A stretch of DNA of 64,000 nt from Betaproteobacteria bacterium (GCA_016868355.1 VGHB01000003.1:160932-224931); one strand, 5' to 3'. Shown: positions 8,141-17,719, counted from the first letter of the stretch. Notes: generated from the letters alone by a model not told the origin. Numbers and translations: made by a program.

Positions 8141-8767
8141 ATGCTCGAGCCCCGCATTCAGCAGCAGTTTTACGATACCGCCGACGGCTTGGTGCAGGCA
8201 GCCGAAAGCCTGACCCGCCCGGTGGCTGCTGCGGTGGAACTGCTGCTGGCGGCGGTGACCGGTGGGGGCAAGTTACTGGTGGTGGGAACCGGCTCGGCAC
8301 AAGCCGATGCTCTGTACGCCGCTGCCTTGTTCATGGGGGGTGCTGAACGCCTCCGCCCTGGCCTGCCCGCCTTGACCCTGGGTGCTGACCCGGCTGTGAA
8401 CGCCGCGCTGACTCAGGCCGCTGGCGGCGGCGCCGCAGATCCGGCGGCGGTGATGGCGCGCCAGGTGCATGCCCTGGGGCTTCCGGGGGACGTGCTGGTG
8501 GTTTTCGAGGGCCCGGCCGCCAATGCCGTACCCCAGGCTTTGGGACCACTCATCGAAGCGGCCCACGACCGCGAGCTCTCAGTCGTGCTGTGGACGGCGG
8601 CTGCGCGCGAGGCGCCGCTGTCGCCCAGTGCGGAACTGCTGACCGATATCGACATCCATATCCCCGTGCGCGCCGACCGCCTCGCCCAGGCCGGTACCCT
8701 GTACCGGTTGGCTTGGCTGGCCCTGGTCGACGCGCTCGATCTGCAACTGCTCGGAGAAACCGAATGA
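8141..8767 (+). CDS. SIS-domain protein, DiaA / phosphoheptose isomerase like
   Basis: This 208-residue sugar-isomerase-fold protein aligns best with DiaA, the DnaA initiator-associating factor, and with GmhA. It starts with the DiaA-like helix MLEPRIQQQFYDTADGLVQAAE and has the SIS loop LLVVGTGSAQADALYAAALF. The second half (LPGDVLVVFEGPAANAVPQAL) lacks the canonical SxSG sugar-phosphate loop of active isomerases, which argues for a regulatory or diverged role. ATG 8141 matches DiaA N-termini better than ATG 8129. Its stop overlaps the next gene by four bases. Confidence 0.8.
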   Translation: MLEPRIQQQFYDTADGLVQAAESLTRPVAAAVELLLAAVTGGGKLLVVGTGSAQADALYAAALFMGGAERLRPGLPALTLGADPAVNAALTQAAGGGAADPAAVMARQVHALGLPGDVLVVFEGPAANAVPQALGPLIEAAHDRELSVVLWTAAAREAPLSPSAELLTDIDIHIPVRADRLAQAGTLYRLAWLALVDALDLQLLGETE

Positions 8768-9429
8768 CCTCGTCAATATGCCCCTTCAGCGTGAAGCCCT
8801 TGGTGGGCACTTGGGGCCGCTGCGCCCTGCTGGCCGCATCGGTGGCCTCGACCTTGGCCCTGCAGGGCTGCGAGGTGTTGGCCATCGGCGCTGTGGCGGG
8901 CGGCTCGGCCGTGGTGGCTGTGGACCGCCGCACCACTGGCATTCAGCTGGAGGACAAAACCATCGAGATCAAGGTGGGCCAGCGCGCCAAGGAGGTGGTG
9001 GGCGACAAGGGTAACGTCAACGCCAATGCCTACAACCGCGCGGTGTTGCTGACCGGCGAAGTGCCCAGCGAGGCCGCCCGCGCCGCCATCGAGCGGGCCG
9101 CCGCGGCGGTGGAAAACGTCAAGGGCGTGGTCAATGAACTCACCGTGGGCTTTCCCTCAGCCCTGACCGCGCGGGCTTCAGACGGCATCATCGCGGGCAA
9201 GATCCGCGCGAAGTTCATCGAGGCAGCCGACCTCTCGGCCTCGGCCTTCAAGATCACGGTTGAAGGCGGCGTGGTGTATCTGATGGGAATGGTGTCCGAA
9301 GCGGAAAGCCGCCGCGCTACCCAACTGGCCGCCAGTGTTTCGGGCGTGAAGAAGGTGGTGCGCGTGTTCGAGATGATCAGCGCCGAAGAGGTGATACGGC
9401 TGCGCTCCAAGGCCACCGGTACGCGCTGA
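8764..9429 (+). CDS. BON-domain outer-membrane lipoprotein (DolP/OsmY-like)
   Basis: This 221-residue lipoprotein has a signal peptide ending in lipobox LALQGC (Cys near residue 37). Two BON domains follow, one around AKEVVGDKGNVNANAYNRAVLLTGEV and one around IRAKFIEAADLSASAFKITVEGGVVYLMG. DolP (YraP) in E. coli supports outer-membrane integrity and the BAM complex, and its gene has the same place after diaA. The ATG at 8764 overlaps the diaA-like stop (ATGA), showing translational coupling. Confidence 0.88.
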   Translation: MTSSICPFSVKPLVGTWGRCALLAASVASTLALQGCEVLAIGAVAGGSAVVAVDRRTTGIQLEDKTIEIKVGQRAKEVVGDKGNVNANAYNRAVLLTGEVPSEAARAAIERAAAAVENVKGVVNELTVGFPSALTARASDGIIAGKIRAKFIEAADLSASAFKITVEGGVVYLMGMVSEAESRRATQLAASVSGVKKVVRVFEMISAEEVIRLRSKATGTR

Positions 9430-9495
9430 GCCGCATGCACCGGCACTCTGGCACAACCCAGCCGATGGGTGGGTGCAAAGCGCCTACCCACGCCG

Positions 9496-10398
9496 TCACG
9501 TCAGCCGCTTGATCAGGCTGGAGGTATCCCAGCGCTGGCCCCCCATGGCCTGCACATCCGCGTAGAACTGGTCGACCAATGCGGCTACCGGCAGCTTGGC
9601 GCCGTTGTGCCGGGCCTCTTCCAGGCAAAGGCCCAGGTCTTTACGCATCCAGTCCACTGCAAAGCCGAAGTCGAAGCGGTCTTCCACCATCGTCGGGCCG
9701 CGGTTGTCCATCTGCCAGCTTTGCGCTGCGCCTTTGCCGATGACCTGCAGCACCAGGCGCATGTCCAGACCGGCACGTTGGCCAAAGGCGATGCCTTCGC
9801 TGAGGCCCTGCACCAGGCCGGCGATGCAGATCTGGTTGACCATCTTGGCCAATTGGCCCGCACCGCTGTCGCCTACGCGGGTCACCGCGCGTGAAAACGC
9901 CATCGTCACCGGTTTGATGGCGTCGAAGGCGGCCTGCTCGCCGCCACACATCACGGTTAGCAGGCCGTTGACAGCACCAGCTTGCCCACCCGATACCGGC
10001 GCATCCACGAAGTGCAGGCCTTGGGTGCGCGCCTGTTCCCACAGGCCGCGGGCCACGTTGGCCGAAGCGGTCGTGTGGTCCACGAACACCGCACCGGGCT
10101 CCATGCCAGCAAAGGCACCGTCAGGGCCCAGCGTGATGGAGCGCAAATCGTCGTCGTTGCCCACGCAGGCGTAGACGATGGCGGCCCCTCGGGCTGCCAA
10201 GGCCGGCGTGGCAGCAGTGGCTGCGCCGAACTCGGCCGCCCAGGCCTGCGCTTTGGCGGCGGTACGGTTGTAGACGGTGACGTGGTGGCCCGCGCGCACC
10301 AGGTGGCCCGCCATGGGCAGGCCCATCACGCCCAGGCCCAGAAAGGCCACGCGTTGCGGGGGGAGGCACTCGTAGGTTTTGGGGCCGATGCTGCTCAT
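9496..10398 (-). CDS. NAD(P)-dependent beta-hydroxyacid dehydrogenase
   Basis: This 300-residue enzyme is of the 3-hydroxyisobutyrate dehydrogenase / tartronate semialdehyde reductase family. The Rossmann motif FLGLGVMGLPMAGHL is near residue 18, the substrate loop VDAPVSGGQAGAVNG near 130, and the catalytic-lysine segment GAGQLAKMVNQICI near 180. Substrate specificity cannot be read directly. ATG 10398 overlaps the pilT stop by one base (TGATG), so it is probably co-translated from the pilT transcript. Confidence 0.9.
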   Translation of the reverse strand: MSSIGPKTYECLPPQRVAFLGLGVMGLPMAGHLVRAGHHVTVYNRTAAKAQAWAAEFGAATAATPALAARGAAIVYACVGNDDDLRSITLGPDGAFAGMEPGAVFVDHTTASANVARGLWEQARTQGLHFVDAPVSGGQAGAVNGLLTVMCGGEQAAFDAIKPVTMAFSRAVTRVGDSGAGQLAKMVNQICIAGLVQGLSEGIAFGQRAGLDMRLVLQVIGKGAAQSWQMDNRGPTMVEDRFDFGFAVDWMRKDLGLCLEEARHNGAKLPVAALVDQFYADVQAMGGQRWDTSSLIKRLT

Positions 10399-11435
10399 CA
10401 CAAATTCTCCGGAAATCGGGCCAAGCTGCGGGCGTACTGCGGGCTGATGTGGCCGCTGCGCAGCAATTGGCTCAGGTGTTGGTCCAGGGTTTGCATGCCC
10501 TGGCTGAGGCCGGATTGCATCACGGAAACCAACTGTGCAGCCTTGCCCTCGCGAATCAGGTGGGCGACGGCCGGGGTACCCACGAGCACCTCCCAGGCGG
10601 CCATGCGACCCTGGCCATCGGCGGTCTTGCACAGCACTTGGTACACCACACCCCGAAGCGACTCTGACAGCAGGGCCCGAACCCAGGCCTTTTCCACGGC
10701 ATCAAAGCCATCGACCATGCGGTCTATCGCCTGTGCCGCACTGCTGGCGTGCAGCGTAGCCAACACCAGGTGGCCGGTTTCAGCCGCACTGAGGGCCAGG
10801 CGTATCGAATCGCTGTCTCGCAGCTCGCCCAGGGCAATCACATCGGGGTCTTCGCGCATGGCCGAGCGCAGGGCCGCTTCGTAGCTGATGGTGTGGGTGT
10901 GGACCTCGCGTTGGTTGACCAAGCTGAGCCGGCTCTCATGGATGAACTCGATCGGGTCTTCGATGGTCAGGATGTGGCCGCGGTGGCCGCGGTTACGATG
11001 GTCGATCATGGCCGCCAGGGTGGTGCTCTTGCCCGACCCGGTGGAGCCCGCCACCAGCACCAGACCGTGTGGCCGCAATGCCAGGTCGGCCAGCGCCGGC
11101 GGGGCCTGAAGGCTGTGCAGGCTGCGGATGGCCGAGGGCACCAGGCGAAGGACGGCTGCGGGCCCAGCGCGCTGGGAGAACAGATGGACCCGACACCGCG
11201 CCAAGCCGCCGACCTCGCAGCTGAAGTCCAGGTCGTGCAGGGCTTGAGCCCGAATCTGCGGGGCTGCGCCGAGCAGGGGCTGCAGCAGGGCCTGCACGGC
11301 CTCTTGCCCCACGGCGGACTCGCCAAGGTTGCGCAGGTCGCCGTGCACCCGCAGCATCGGAGGGCGCCCGGCGGCTAGGTGCAGGTCGGAGGCGCCCTGG
11401 CGCAGGGCTTCGTGCAGAAGGGCGGTGATGTCCAT
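10398..11435 (-). CDS. pilT: Type IV pilus retraction ATPase PilT
   Basis: This 345-residue secretion ATPase powers pilus depolymerisation and twitching. It shows ASDLHL (residues 15-20), Walker A GSTGSGKST (about 130-138), Asp box TIEDPIEFIHES, Walker B DPDVIALGELRD and the His box ETGHLVLATLHASSA, all typical of PilT. Sequence between motifs is more divergent than in most PilT proteins. The length and the pilT/yggS divergent arrangement support PilT rather than PilU. pilU, which often follows pilT, is absent here; a hydroxyacid dehydrogenase takes that place. Confidence 0.88.
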   Translation of the reverse strand: MDITALLHEALRQGASDLHLAAGRPPMLRVHGDLRNLGESAVGQEAVQALLQPLLGAAPQIRAQALHDLDFSCEVGGLARCRVHLFSQRAGPAAVLRLVPSAIRSLHSLQAPPALADLALRPHGLVLVAGSTGSGKSTTLAAMIDHRNRGHRGHILTIEDPIEFIHESRLSLVNQREVHTHTISYEAALRSAMREDPDVIALGELRDSDSIRLALSAAETGHLVLATLHASSAAQAIDRMVDGFDAVEKAWVRALLSESLRGVVYQVLCKTADGQGRMAAWEVLVGTPAVAHLIREGKAAQLVSVMQSGLSQGMQTLDQHLSQLLRSGHISPQYARSLARFPENL

Positions 11436-11495
11436 GGGCCGTACGCGGTGGGGCTGCGGTGCGGAGCGGTGCCGCTGCGGTACGCTCGATTCATT

Positions 11496-12242
11496 ATGGA
11501 AACCATCTCCGAGTCGCTGGCCCACACCCAGGGGCGGATTGCGAGGGCATGCCAGGCCTGTGGTCGGCCCCCCGGCGAGGTCACCTTGTTGGCGGTGGGC
11601 AAAACCAAACCCTGGGAGGCCATCGCCCAGGCGGCGGCCGCCGGACAGCGGAACTTTGGTGAAAACTACGTGCAAGAGGGTGTTGACAAGATCGCCCAGT
11701 GGCAGGCGCAGCGTGACAGCGCACCCGGTGATGCGGCTGGTGGTTTGCAAGGCCTGCAGTGGCACCTCATCGGCCCCTTGCAAAGCAACAAGACCCGAGT
11801 GGTGGCGCAGCACTTTGATTGGGTGCACAGCATCGACCGCTTGAAGATTGCGCAGCGCCTGTCTGAGCAGCGGCCTGCTGAACTGCCGCCTCTGCAGGTG
11901 TGTCTGCAGGTGAACATCAGCGGGCAGTCCAGCAAGTCGGGCGTGGCGCCGGCCCAGGCCTTGGCCCTGGCCCAGGCCGTGCAGGCCCTGCCGCGTCTGC
12001 GCCTGCGGGGCCTGATGTCCGTCCCCGAGCCGGCCGATGACGAGGTGGCCCGCCGCGCGCCACACCGTGCCTTGCGTGAACTGCGCGACGAACTGCAGCG
12101 GAGGGACCCCCGCCTACAGCTGCCGGTTTTGAGCATGGGCATGAGCGATGATCTGGAAGCGGCCATCGCCGAAGGCGCCACCTTGGTGCGCATCGGAACG
12201 GCCATCTTTGGCAGCAGGACCACGGCGCATGCACCGAACTGA
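11496..12242 (+). CDS. yggS: YggS family pyridoxal phosphate homeostasis protein
   Basis: This 248-residue PLP-binding protein (PLPBP family) has an alanine-racemase-like TIM barrel but no known catalytic activity; it buffers PLP supply. The PLP lysine is in LLAVGKTKPWEAI near residue 37. FGENYVQEGVDKI, WHLIGPLQSNKTR and the C-terminal LSMGMSDDLEAAIAEGATLVRIGTAIFG are family signatures. ATG 11496 gives the standard N-terminus. It is divergent from pilT, and proC lies downstream, a common betaproteobacterial order. Confidence 0.95.
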   Translation: METISESLAHTQGRIARACQACGRPPGEVTLLAVGKTKPWEAIAQAAAAGQRNFGENYVQEGVDKIAQWQAQRDSAPGDAAGGLQGLQWHLIGPLQSNKTRVVAQHFDWVHSIDRLKIAQRLSEQRPAELPPLQVCLQVNISGQSSKSGVAPAQALALAQAVQALPRLRLRGLMSVPEPADDEVARRAPHRALRELRDELQRRDPRLQLPVLSMGMSDDLEAAIAEGATLVRIGTAIFGSRTTAHAPN

Positions 12243-13158
12243 AGCGGTTTTGATCGGCGCGCCCACCGATGTGGGCGCCAGCACCCGAGGTGCTTCGATG
12301 GGCCCCGAGGCCCTGCGAGTGGCAGGGCTGGAGCCAGCGCTGAGGGCGCGCGGCCTGTCGGTTTGCGACCTGGGCAACCTTCAGGGTCCGTCCAACCCCT
12401 GGCAACCCGCGCAGGGCGGCTACCGCCACATGCCGCAAGTGCTGGCCTGGAACCTGGCGTTGCACGCTGCGGTGGCCCAAACCCTGCAGGCCGGCTCGCT
12501 GCCCATCGTCTTGGGCGGCGACCATTGCCTGGGCATTGGCAGCATCAGCGCGGTGGCACGCCATTGCCGCCAACAGGGCCGCAAGCTTCGCGTGCTGTGG
12601 CTGGATGCGCATGCCGACTTCAACACCCCCGACCTGACCCCCAGCGGCAACCTACACGGCATGCCGATGGCGGTGCTGTGTGGCCACGGCCCGGCTGAAT
12701 TGGTGGGCCTGGGCGGCTTCAGCGCACAGGACCCCGCACTCAAGCCGCGTTGGGTGCGCCAAATCGGGATTCGCAGCGTGGACTTGGGTGAGAAGCAGTT
12801 CGTGCATGAGCAGGGGCTGGAGGTCTTCGACATGCGCTTCATTGACGAAATGGGCATGCGCCACGCCATGGAGCTGGCCTTGGCCACCCTGGACGAACAC
12901 ACCCACCTGCACGTGAGCTTCGATGTGGACTTTCTGGACCCTGAGATTGCACCCGGTGTGGCCACCACCGTACCAGGCGGGCCCACCTACCGCGAAGCCC
13001 AGTTGTGCATGGAGATGATCGCCGACACCGGGCGGCTGGCCAGCCTGGACATCATGGAACTCAACCCGGCGCTGGATGTGCGCAACAAGACCGCCGAGCT
13101 GGCGGTGGACCTGGTGGAAAGCCTGTTCGGCAAAAGCACCCTGATGCGAAAGAGCTGA
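12229..13158 (+). CDS. rocF: Arginase
   Basis: This 309-residue binuclear manganese ureohydrolase converts arginine to ornithine and urea. Metal-binding motifs are GGDHCLGIGS near residue 97, DAHADFNTP near 125 and SFDVDFLDP near 230, followed by GGPTYREAQLCMEM and the conserved ELNPALD. The ATG at 12229 overlaps the end of yggS by 14 bp. proC follows, so ornithine/proline metabolism may be linked here. Other ureohydrolases (agmatinase, formimidoylglutamase) are less likely given the arginase-type N-terminal IGAPTDVGASTRGASMGPEALR. Confidence 0.9.
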   Translation: MHRTEAVLIGAPTDVGASTRGASMGPEALRVAGLEPALRARGLSVCDLGNLQGPSNPWQPAQGGYRHMPQVLAWNLALHAAVAQTLQAGSLPIVLGGDHCLGIGSISAVARHCRQQGRKLRVLWLDAHADFNTPDLTPSGNLHGMPMAVLCGHGPAELVGLGGFSAQDPALKPRWVRQIGIRSVDLGEKQFVHEQGLEVFDMRFIDEMGMRHAMELALATLDEHTHLHVSFDVDFLDPEIAPGVATTVPGGPTYREAQLCMEMIADTGRLASLDIMELNPALDVRNKTAELAVDLVESLFGKSTLMRKS

Positions 13159-13331
13159 TGTGGACCTCTCCTGACGAGCCGTTGGTGGGCGTGGGCGAGT
13201 GCCGCGACCCAGCCGACCACGTACCGGTGGTGCGCCGCGATGCGCAGGCCGTGTGTGATCTTTTGGGCCTGCACCCACAGGTGCCCGCAGAAGCCGTTGT
13301 GCTGGGCAATGGCAGCGGCTTTCCCGCCTGA
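13158..13331 (+). CDS. Hypothetical 57-aa protein coupled to arginase
   Basis: A 57-codon frame starts with an ATG that shares one base with the arginase stop (TGATG) and ends before proC. The product (MWTSPDEPLVGVGECRD... to GNGSGFPA) is soluble with no recognisable domain. The tight stop/start overlap and same-strand position argue for translation. The short length and the lack of a known family argue for caution. Confidence 0.4.
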   Translation: MWTSPDEPLVGVGECRDPADHVPVVRRDAQAVCDLLGLHPQVPAEAVVLGNGSGFPA

Positions 13332-13376
13332 TCGGATACCGCCCATCGCCTTGGGGCCACCCTACACTCCGGCTTG

Positions 13377-14216
13377 ATGAACGCGCAGAACCAACCGACC
13401 GGCCACACCCGCACCATCGCCTTCATCGGCGGCGGCAACATGGCCAGTGCCCTGATCGGCGGGCTGCTGCACAGCGGAACTGCCGCTGCCAGCCTGTTGG
13501 TGGTGGAGCCCTTGCCCGAGCAGCGCTGTGCTCTGCAGGATCGGTTTGGTGTGTGCGCACAGGCGGCAGCGGACGACGCGCTGGCCCGCGCCTCGGTGGT
13601 GGTGTGGGCGGTCAAGCCCCAGTTGTTTCGCCAGGCTGCAGCGCCCTGCGCCACTTTCGTTGGCGGCGCGCTGCAGCTCAGCGTGATGGCCGGCATTCGC
13701 TGTGCTGCACTGGAGGCGGCCAGCGGCAGCGCTCGCATCGTGCGGGCCATGCCCAACACGCCGGCGCTCATTGGCCAAGGCATGGCGGGCCTGTATGCGC
13801 GGCCTTCGGTGGCGCCCGACGAGCGCGAGCTGGTCGAGCGTTTGTTTGCGCCCACCGGCCGCAGCGTGTGGGTTCAGCAGGAGGCTGATCTTGATGCGGT
13901 GACGGCCTTGTCGGGCTCGGGGCCGGCCTATGGTTTCTATTTGATCGAAGCAATGGTGGAGGCTGCTCAGCGCATGGGCCTTGACGAGGCCCAGGGGCGC
14001 GAGATGGCGATCCAGACGGTCTTGGGTGCGGCCATGCTGGCCCAGCAATCGGCCTTGTCTCCAGCTGAGCTGCGTGCTCAAGTCACCTCCAAGGGCGGCA
14101 CCACCCACGCGGCCTTGACGTCGATGCAAGCCGACGGGGTGCAAGAGGCCATTGTGCGGGCCCTTCTGGCGGCCCAAGCCCGCGCGCGGGAATTGGGCGA
14201 TGCTTTTGGCGCCTAA
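13377..14216 (+). CDS. proC: Pyrroline-5-carboxylate reductase
   Basis: This 279-residue enzyme reduces pyrroline-5-carboxylate to proline with NAD(P)H. It has the Rossmann motif FIGGGNMASALIGGL near residue 17, the VWAVKPQ strand, VRAMPNTPALIGQGMAG near 122, and the C-terminal ALSGSGPAYGFYLIEAM and SKGGTTHAAL signatures. I chose ATG 13377 over the TTG three bases upstream. Confidence 0.95.
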   Translation: MNAQNQPTGHTRTIAFIGGGNMASALIGGLLHSGTAAASLLVVEPLPEQRCALQDRFGVCAQAAADDALARASVVVWAVKPQLFRQAAAPCATFVGGALQLSVMAGIRCAALEAASGSARIVRAMPNTPALIGQGMAGLYARPSVAPDERELVERLFAPTGRSVWVQQEADLDAVTALSGSGPAYGFYLIEAMVEAAQRMGLDEAQGREMAIQTVLGAAMLAQQSALSPAELRAQVTSKGGTTHAALTSMQADGVQEAIVRALLAAQARARELGDAFGA

Positions 14217-14239
14217 GTTCCCCTGCGAGCAAGCTCCGA

Positions 14240-15136
14240 TCAGCGACCGCGCAGCGCCAAGTCCAGCACGGTACCGACAAACACCGTAAAGCCCAACCAG
14301 TGGTTCAGCCGGAAGGCCTTGAAACACGCCTCACGGTTTCTGGTTTTGATCAGCGTGTAGTGCCAGGCCACCTGCAACCCGGCGCCCACGATGCCCATCT
14401 GAAACCACAGCCCCAAGCCCATCCCCGTGCCCAGCCAGCTCCAGCTCCACAGGTGCACCAGGTAGAAGCCCATGACGGCGGCCACGTCATAACGGCCCAG
14501 TGTGATCGCTGAGGTTTTTATGCCGATCTTCAGGTCGTCGTCACGGTCCACCATGGCGTATTCGGTGTCGTAGGCCAAGACCCAAAACAAATTGGAAATC
14601 AAGAGCGCCCAAGCCTGCCAGGGGACAGCGTTCCCGATGGATGCCCAAGACCATTCGGGGCGGCCCAAAGCGGCGGCAAAGGCCATGGGAATGCCAAAGC
14701 TAAAGGCCACACCCAGCACCGCCTGCGGCATGCTCAGCACCCGCTTGGCATACGGGTACAAGACGGTGACGGTCAAGGCCGGCGCGCACAGGGCAATGGT
14801 GGCGGGGTTGGTGGTCAGGGTCAGGGCGAAGGCAACCAGCGCCAGCCCGGCGCCCAACATCAGTGCCTCCTTGACCGACACTGCGCCGCTGGTCACTGGG
14901 CGCTGCGCGGTGCGCTTGACGTGCCGATCAAACTCACGGTCGGCCACATCGTTGACGCAGCAACCCGCGCTGCGCATGAGGATGGTGCCCAGCACGAACA
15001 CCGCCAGCAGGTGCCAGCCGGGAAAGCCTTGCGCGGCAATCCACAGTGCGCTCATCGTGGGCCACAGCAGCAGCAGCCAACCCGCCGGCCGGTCCCAGCG
15101 GATGAGGGCGAGGTACAGGTTTAGACGGTGCGTCAC
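14240..15136 (-). CDS. ubiA: 4-hydroxybenzoate polyprenyltransferase
   Basis: This 298-residue integral membrane prenyltransferase attaches the polyprenyl tail to 4-hydroxybenzoate in ubiquinone synthesis. The first Asp-rich motif NDVADREFD ([19 protein letters not shown]) and the second, [19 protein letters not shown], are both present. Several hydrophobic helices lie between and after them. The start is GTG at 15136 ([20 protein letters not shown]). It is convergent with proC and divergent from the DsrE gene, leaving a 43-bp gap on that side. Confidence 0.94.
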   Translation of the reverse strand: MTHRLNLYLALIRWDRPAGWLLLLWPTMSALWIAAQGFPGWHLLAVFVLGTILMRSAGCCVNDVADREFDRHVKRTAQRPVTSGAVSVKEALMLGAGLALVAFALTLTTNPATIALCAPALTVTVLYPYAKRVLSMPQAVLGVAFSFGIPMAFAAALGRPEWSWASIGNAVPWQAWALLISNLFWVLAYDTEYAMVDRDDDLKIGIKTSAITLGRYDVAAVMGFYLVHLWSWSWLGTGMGLGLWFQMGIVGAGLQVAWHYTLIKTRNREACFKAFRLNHWLGFTVFVGTVLDLALRGR

Positions 15137-15179
15137 GATCGGGACCAAAATGGCAACTCCAGCATTTCGAGGATACGTG

Positions 15180-15629
15180 ATGATGTTCCCTGCACGCACC
15201 GCCACCTTCGCCCTGCTTGCCGCCCTGGCCATGCCGATGCCCGCTGCGGCGCAAATGGCCGCACAAGGCCCCGACCGCGTGGTCTATCACATCGACAACG
15301 CCGCGCAGCAAGCTACCAAGGGCCTGCGCAACATCCGCAACCACCTGGATGTGGCGCCGGACACGCAGATCGTGGTGGTCACGCACGCCGAGGGCGTGGA
15401 CTTCTTGATGGAAGGAGCCAAGGATGAACGCAACCCAAACGTGGACTATGCCGCCTTGGTCGCGGCGCTGAAGGCCCGCAAGGTGCGCTTCGAGGCGTGT
15501 GAGATCACCTTGAGGAACCGCAACCTCAAGCGCGAGCAGTTCTCGATGGAGACCGAGTTCACGCCTTCAGGCGTGGTTCGCATTGGACGCTTGCAGGTGC
15601 GTGAGGGTTACGCCTACATCAAGCCCTGA
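15180..15629 (+). CDS. Exported DsrE-family protein
   Basis: This 149-residue protein has an N-terminal signal peptide ([18 protein letters not shown]) and a DsrE/DsrF-like domain ([48 protein letters not shown]). Related periplasmic DsrE proteins are common in Burkholderiales, some near sulfur oxidation genes, but no such genes are here. The single Cys in [12 protein letters not shown] could be the sulfur-handling residue. The role is otherwise unknown. Confidence 0.8.
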   Translation: MMFPARTATFALLAALAMPMPAAAQMAAQGPDRVVYHIDNAAQQATKGLRNIRNHLDVAPDTQIVVVTHAEGVDFLMEGAKDERNPNVDYAALVAALKARKVRFEACEITLRNRNLKREQFSMETEFTPSGVVRIGRLQVREGYAYIKP

Positions 15630-15679
15630 GCCTTGCCTTGATCCGTATTCGCAAAGGCGTCCAACGCGGCTGGTCCTTC

Positions 15680-16075
15680 ATGAGCCAACTGATCGCGCGA
15701 GTGCGCCAAGCCGCCTGCGCCCTCAAGCATGACGGCCTCACGCTTTGGTATGCCCTTGGGTACCACGCCACGCCTTGGTGGGTGCGGGCGCTGATTGTCT
15801 TGGTTGTGGGCTACGCACTGAGCCCCATAGACCTCATCCCGGATTTCATCCCCGTGCTTGGGCTGCTTGACGACCTGATCCTGCTGCCCGGCCTGATTTG
15901 GTTGGCACTGCGCCTGTTGCCTGCGCCTGTGAAAGCTGCAGCAAGCGCCCGGCGCGAAGCGCATCTGGCTGCGCAGCAGCCCAAGGTGCGGCTGCGCTGG
16001 GCAGGCGCCTTGGTTATAGGCGTATGGGCTTTGGCGCTGGTGTTGTTGTGGCCGCTTTTCAAGCGCTGGGCCTAA
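15680..16075 (+). CDS. YkvA-like DUF1232 membrane protein
   Basis: This 131-residue protein carries the short DUF1232 motif (ALSPIDLIPDFIPVLGLLDDLILLPGLIWLALRLLP), a hydrophobic turn found in many small bacterial membrane proteins. One further membrane helix lies at the C-terminus (ALVIGVWALALVLLWPLF). ATG 15680 is preferred to the upstream TTG at 15638. Function unknown. Confidence 0.8.
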   Translation: MSQLIARVRQAACALKHDGLTLWYALGYHATPWWVRALIVLVVGYALSPIDLIPDFIPVLGLLDDLILLPGLIWLALRLLPAPVKAAASARREAHLAAQQPKVRLRWAGALVIGVWALALVLLWPLFKRWA

Positions 16076-16093
16076 GCCGCGCCGCCCACCGGC

Positions 16094-17719
16094 TCAAACG
16101 TCCAGCTGCTTCTGAAACACAAACCCCGCATGCTCGCGCAGGGCGTGGAACTGTATCTTGGGCCAGTTGTCCTGCATCGCACGCAGCTCGCCTAAATACT
16201 CCAGCAGCACGGTGGGTGCTCCCACGGCATCAAAGGCCACCCGGTGCGCGTTGTGGTCGATGAAGCGCCGCAGCTCCTTCTCACCGCCGTTATCGCCTGA
16301 ACAGGTCACCCAGCGCGCCACGTTGTAGCGCGCGGGCGCAATGCGGGCTTTGCAGCCGTACTCGTGTTCCAACCGGTGCGCCACCACTTCAAACTGCAGT
16401 TGGCCCACCGCGCCCAACATCAGCACCGAGCCGGCGGCCGGACGGAACACCTGAATAGCGCCCTCTTCGCCAAGTTGCTGCAAGCCGGCCTTGAGCTGCT
16501 TGGTGCGCAGCGGGTCGGCCACTTCCACCGTGCGGAACATCTCGGGCGCGAAGAAGGGCAGGCCGGTGAACTGCAGGGCCTCGCCTTCGGTGAGCGTGTC
16601 GCCCAGTTGCAGCACGCCATGGTTGGGGATGCCGATGATGTCGCCGGCATAGGCTTCCTCCAGCAGCTCACGCCGCTGGCTCATGAAGGTGACCACCGTG
16701 TTGGGCCGCAGCTCTTTGCCGCTGCGCACCACCTTCAGCCGCATGCCACGCTCGAACTTGCCGCTGGCTACCCGCACAAAGGCGATACGGTCGCGGTGTG
16801 CGGGGTCCATATTGGCTTGAATCTTGAACACCACGCCGGTGAACTTCTTCTCGTCAGGGTTCACCGTGCGCTGCACAGAGGGGCGCTGCGCGGGCGCGGG
16901 CGCCAGGTCCACCAGCGCATCCAGCACCTCTTGCACGCCGAAGTTGTTGATGGCCGATCCAAAGAACATGGGCGTCTGGCGGCCGGCCAGGAATTCGGTC
17001 TCGTCGAAGGCCGGCGCGGCCTCGCGCACCAGTTCGATTTCACCGGCGGACTGTTCGTACGCCGCACCGAACCGGTTGGCCAGCGCTGGGTTGGCCAAGC
17101 CGTCAATAACCTCTTCGTTTCCGGCCACGCGGTCCTCGCCCGGCCTGAAGACGCGCATCTTGTCGTTGCGCAGGTCCAGCACGCCGCCGAAGAACTTGGC
17201 CATGCCCACCGGCCAGGTGAAGGGCACCACCGTCATGCCAAGCTCGCGCTCGATCTCGTCCATCAGGTTCAGCGGCTCCTGCACCTCGCGGTCCATCTTG
17301 TTGACGAAGGTGAGGATGGGCGTGTTGCGGGCGCGGCACACCTGCAGGAGACGCCGGGTCTGGGGTTCCACGCCGTTGGCTGCATCGATCACCATCAGCG
17401 CGGCGTCCACGGCGGTGAGCACACGGTAGGTATCTTCCGAAAAGTCCTGATGGCCAGGGGTGTCCAGCAGGTTGATGACGCAGCCGCGGTACTCCATCTG
17501 CATCACGGAAGAGGCCACCGAAATACCGCGCTGCTTTTCAATCTCCATCCAATCTGAGGTGGCGTGGCGCGACGCTTTACGCGCCTTCACACTGCCGGCG
17601 ATTTGAATGGCGCCGGAGAACAGCAGCAGCTTTTCCGTGAGCGTGGTCTTGCCCGCGTCGGGGTGAGAGATGATGGCGAAAGTCCGCCGGCGGCGCACTT
17701 CGGGGGAGAGTTCGGCCAT
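16094..17719 (-). CDS. prfC: Peptide chain release factor 3
   Basis: RF3 is the 541-residue translational GTPase that removes RF1/RF2 from the ribosome after termination. The G1 motif ISHPDAGKTTLTEKLL is near residue 18, the switch region RGISVASSV near 65, G3 DTPGHQDF near 87 and G4 NKMDRE near 142. The RF3-specific C-terminal domain is complete (LEHEYGCKARIAPARYNVARWV). The ATG at 17719 gives the standard MAELSPEVRRRRTFAIISHPD start. Confidence 0.96.
   Translation of the reverse strand: MAELSPEVRRRRTFAIISHPDAGKTTLTEKLLLFSGAIQIAGSVKARKASRHATSDWMEIEKQRGISVASSVMQMEYRGCVINLLDTPGHQDFSEDTYRVLTAVDAALMVIDAANGVEPQTRRLLQVCRARNTPILTFVNKMDREVQEPLNLMDEIERELGMTVVPFTWPVGMAKFFGGVLDLRNDKMRVFRPGEDRVAGNEEVIDGLANPALANRFGAAYEQSAGEIELVREAAPAFDETEFLAGRQTPMFFGSAINNFGVQEVLDALVDLAPAPAQRPSVQRTVNPDEKKFTGVVFKIQANMDPAHRDRIAFVRVASGKFERGMRLKVVRSGKELRPNTVVTFMSQRRELLEEAYAGDIIGIPNHGVLQLGDTLTEGEALQFTGLPFFAPEMFRTVEVADPLRTKQLKAGLQQLGEEGAIQVFRPAAGSVLMLGAVGQLQFEVVAHRLEHEYGCKARIAPARYNVARWVTCSGDNGGEKELRRFIDHNAHRVAFDAVGAPTVLLEYLGELRAMQDNWPKIQFHALREHAGFVFQKQLDV

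Noticed and set aside
16364..17557. Plus-strand frame of 397 codons opposite prfC
   Set aside because: Antisense shadow of release factor 3; low-complexity product, no start signal and no family.
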